From contig JACQVV010000308.1 in NCBI GenBank assembly GCA_016209595.1, positions 1 to 35,570 of the forward strand: a stretch of DNA of 35,570 nucleotides, given 5' to 3'. This document shows, piece after piece, positions 34,190-35,570 of the stretch; within the stretch, counting starts at the first letter, position 1; every line of letters begins with the position of its first letter. Under the pieces are notes generated by a model. It was not told the origin of the DNA. It searched no databases and saw nothing but the letters and a program-made list of their open reading frames with translations. This DNA is from Planctomycetota bacterium. Its GTDB lineage: Bacteria; Planctomycetota; JACQVV01. The position numbers were made by a program, and so were the translations under genes.

Positions 34190-35167
34190 ATGGAAATCTG
34201 GCCCGCCGCGAAGCAAGGGCTCCTGTCCCTGCGGGAGCGAGTGCGCCGCGTGCCCCAGGCCGGGGGTCGCGAGCGCCTCCTCTACGGGCCGGAGATGGTC
34301 GTCGCCGTCTCCTGGTTCTCGCTCGCGACATTGCTGGTCACGGCCTTCCACGAGAGCGTGGAGGCGTGGTGGGTTTACGCGCTCGTCAACCTGGCGCTCG
34401 TGACGGCCGCCGTCCTCTTCTCCCGCTACGTGCAGCGCTGCCCGGTCGGCCTGGGGAACTGGATCCGCGCCTTCGGAGCGGTCGGATTCATCCTCTGCGC
34501 GTACACCGAGCTCGGATACATCCTCCCCGCGATCCGCCCTACCGACCAGGACGAGCTCCTGATCGCGATCGACCGGTGGCTCTTCGGCGTGGATCCGACC
34601 GTCTGGCTGGAGCGGTTCACGCACCCGGTGCTGACCGAGGTCCTCCAGGCGGTCTACGCGACCTTCTACTTCCTCCCCGTGGCTTTCGGCGGCGTCCTCA
34701 TCGTCAAGGGAAGGCACCGGGAGTTCGACGCGACGATCCTCACGGTGGTCCTCTCTTTCTACCTCTCCTATCTCGGCTATGTTCTCGTCCCGGCGGTGGG
34801 GCCGCGCTTCACCCTGCGGGAATACCAGAGCATCCCTCTGGAGGGAGTCTGGTCCTACGGGACGGTCTCCCACGTCCTGAACTCCATCGAGCCCACCAAG
34901 AAGGACTGCTTCCCGAGCGGCCACACGCTCGTCGCGCTCGCCGTCCTCTGGTGCGCGTGGCGGTACCACCGGCGCTCGCTGCTCGTCTTCGGGCCGGTCG
35001 CGCTCGGGATCGTATTCTCGACCGTCTACCTGCGCTACCACTACGCCATCGACCTGGTCGCCGCCGCGGTCCTCCTCGTACCGATCGCGATTCTGTCGCC
35101 GCGGCTCGCCAGCCGATATGTGGGCCACGCCGAGAGGCTTCATGACGACCCGGAGTTGGCCGAGTGA
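34190..35167 (+). CDS. PAP2/inositol-phosphorylceramide-synthase-like membrane phosphatase
   Basis: Multi-pass membrane enzyme of the type-2 phosphatidic acid phosphatase superfamily, acting on lipid phosphates at the outer face of the inner membrane. About seven hydrophobic helices in 325 residues. The C2 motif is clear: P242-S-G-H245. The C3 motif is Y-L-R-Y-H284-x3-D288, with H284 the likely nucleophile. The usual C1 K-x6-R-P is not seen; G-P-R-F near residue 203 is the nearest, as in the Aur1-type group. ATG 34190 gives an N-terminal amphipathic helix. The stop overlaps the next gene as GTGA. Substrate unknown. Confidence 0.8.
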   Translation: MEIWPAAKQGLLSLRERVRRVPQAGGRERLLYGPEMVVAVSWFSLATLLVTAFHESVEAWWVYALVNLALVTAAVLFSRYVQRCPVGLGNWIRAFGAVGFILCAYTELGYILPAIRPTDQDELLIAIDRWLFGVDPTVWLERFTHPVLTEVLQAVYATFYFLPVAFGGVLIVKGRHREFDATILTVVLSFYLSYLGYVLVPAVGPRFTLREYQSIPLEGVWSYGTVSHVLNSIEPTKKDCFPSGHTLVALAVLWCAWRYHRRSLLVFGPVALGIVFSTVYLRYHYAIDLVAAAVLLVPIAILSPRLASRYVGHAERLHDDPELAE

Positions 35168-35570
35168 TCAAGTTCAACTGCGCCTGTGGCAAGCGCTACT
35201 CGGCTCCCGACGAGCGTGCCGGGGGCAACATTCGTTGCCGGGCCTGTGGAGCAGCCGTCACGATTCCTGCGGCCGAATCAACACTCCCTGCATCGAGACC
35301 TCCGACGCCGCCCGCGAGCGCACCGCCCGCCAGGACCACGGACGACAGCTCCTCGTCCGGGACTCTCGGGGACCGGCAGTGGCGTCTGCCCGCCGGAAGT
35401 GTTCCATACCATGTCGGGCTCGGGATCCTGGCGGTGGGAATCCTCGCGATCACGGCGGCTGGATTGTCCGGGATGGAGAAGTCGGATCGTGAGCTCTACC
35501 AGAGTGTCGCCGTCCTCCTGTGCGCCGCCGATCTTCTTTTCATCTGGGCTGTACACACACGGACCGGGAA
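35164..35570 (+). CDS. Zinc-ribbon membrane protein, truncated by the window end
   Basis: The N-terminal 135 residues are visible. A zinc ribbon at the start (C6-x-C8 and C25-x2-C28 within M-I-K-F-N-C-A-C-G-K-R) is followed by a Pro/Ser/Ala linker (about 35-80) and two hydrophobic helices (about 85-104 and 114-131). The start is GTG 35164, overlapping the PAP2 stop. Similar CxCGKR-initiated ribbons on membrane proteins are, in my recollection, common in Planctomycetota. It runs off the right edge, so function and full length are unknown. Confidence 0.75.
   Translation, partial: MIKFNCACGKRYSAPDERAGGNIRCRACGAAVTIPAAESTLPASRPPTPPASAPPARTTDDSSSSGTLGDRQWRLPAGSVPYHVGLGILAVGILAITAAGLSGMEKSDRELYQSVAVLLCAADLLFIWAVHTRTG

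Noticed and set aside
1..35570. tRNA or rRNA genes
   Set aside because: No T-arm GGTTCGAATCC-type sequence or rRNA-like block was seen in the gaps; a covariance search would be decisive.

Overview
The window is high-GC DNA from a diderm (two-membrane) bacterium. It carries BamA, an OmpH/Skp-like chaperone, and lpxD, a fused lpxC-fabZ, lpxA and lpxB, so the cell makes lipid A. A poorly cultivated lineage, most likely Planctomycetota or a neighbouring candidate phylum, is my best guess. The grounds are the LpxC-FabZ fusion, the NfeD-NfeD-FloA operon, PEGA plus FG-GAP/PQQ-like propeller proteins, a zinc-ribbon protein at the right edge with a CxCGKR start, and short-unit intergenic repeats. This is inference from gene content; no rRNA or tRNA gene is visible.

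Layout. 0.2-3.0 kb is a ribosomal/replication operon (rpsF, rpsR, rplI, dnaB; no ssb between rpsF and rpsR). 3.0-11.2 kb is outer-membrane biogenesis (bamA, ompH, lpxD, lpxC-fabZ, lpxA, a GnnA-like oxidoreductase). 11.2-15.8 kb is mainly minus strand: a beta-propeller gene fragment, an NDP-sugar epimerase, a membrane protein coupled to lpxB, and lpxB, with a plus-strand HEAT-repeat lipoprotein between. 16.0-23.7 kb holds large envelope proteins of unknown role: a lipoprotein, a PEGA/propeller protein, a secreted protein behind a (TTCC)6 tract, and a HEAT-like membrane-anchored protein. 23.7-29.9 kb looks accessory: an unknown protein, a 42-bp tandem repeat, a Phd/VapC-type toxin-antitoxin pair and a 1371-residue STAND-type NTPase with TPRs. 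30.1-34.0 kb is nfeD, a short nfeD, floA and an unknown coupled gene. 34.2 kb to the end is a PAP2-family membrane protein and a truncated zinc-ribbon protein.

How it fits together. BamA and OmpH handle outer-membrane proteins; LpxA, LpxC, LpxD and LpxB make the lipid A disaccharide, with FabZ fused to LpxC to link fatty-acid supply. The GnnA-like enzyme beside lpxA suggests, without proof, a 2,3-diamino sugar lipid A. NfeD and FloA probably form membrane microdomains.

The most unusual signal is non-coding. Several intergenic gaps hold arrays of degenerate 6-, 7- or 8-base units, often as two complementary arms around a centre. Each locus has its own unit sequence. Two of them (about 5.52-5.64 and 34.01-34.16 kb) are recognisable copies of one composite element in opposite orientation. 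A (TTCC)6 tract at the start of the 20.27 kb gene is placed so that losing one unit would join the best ATG to the reading frame, a candidate for phase variation.
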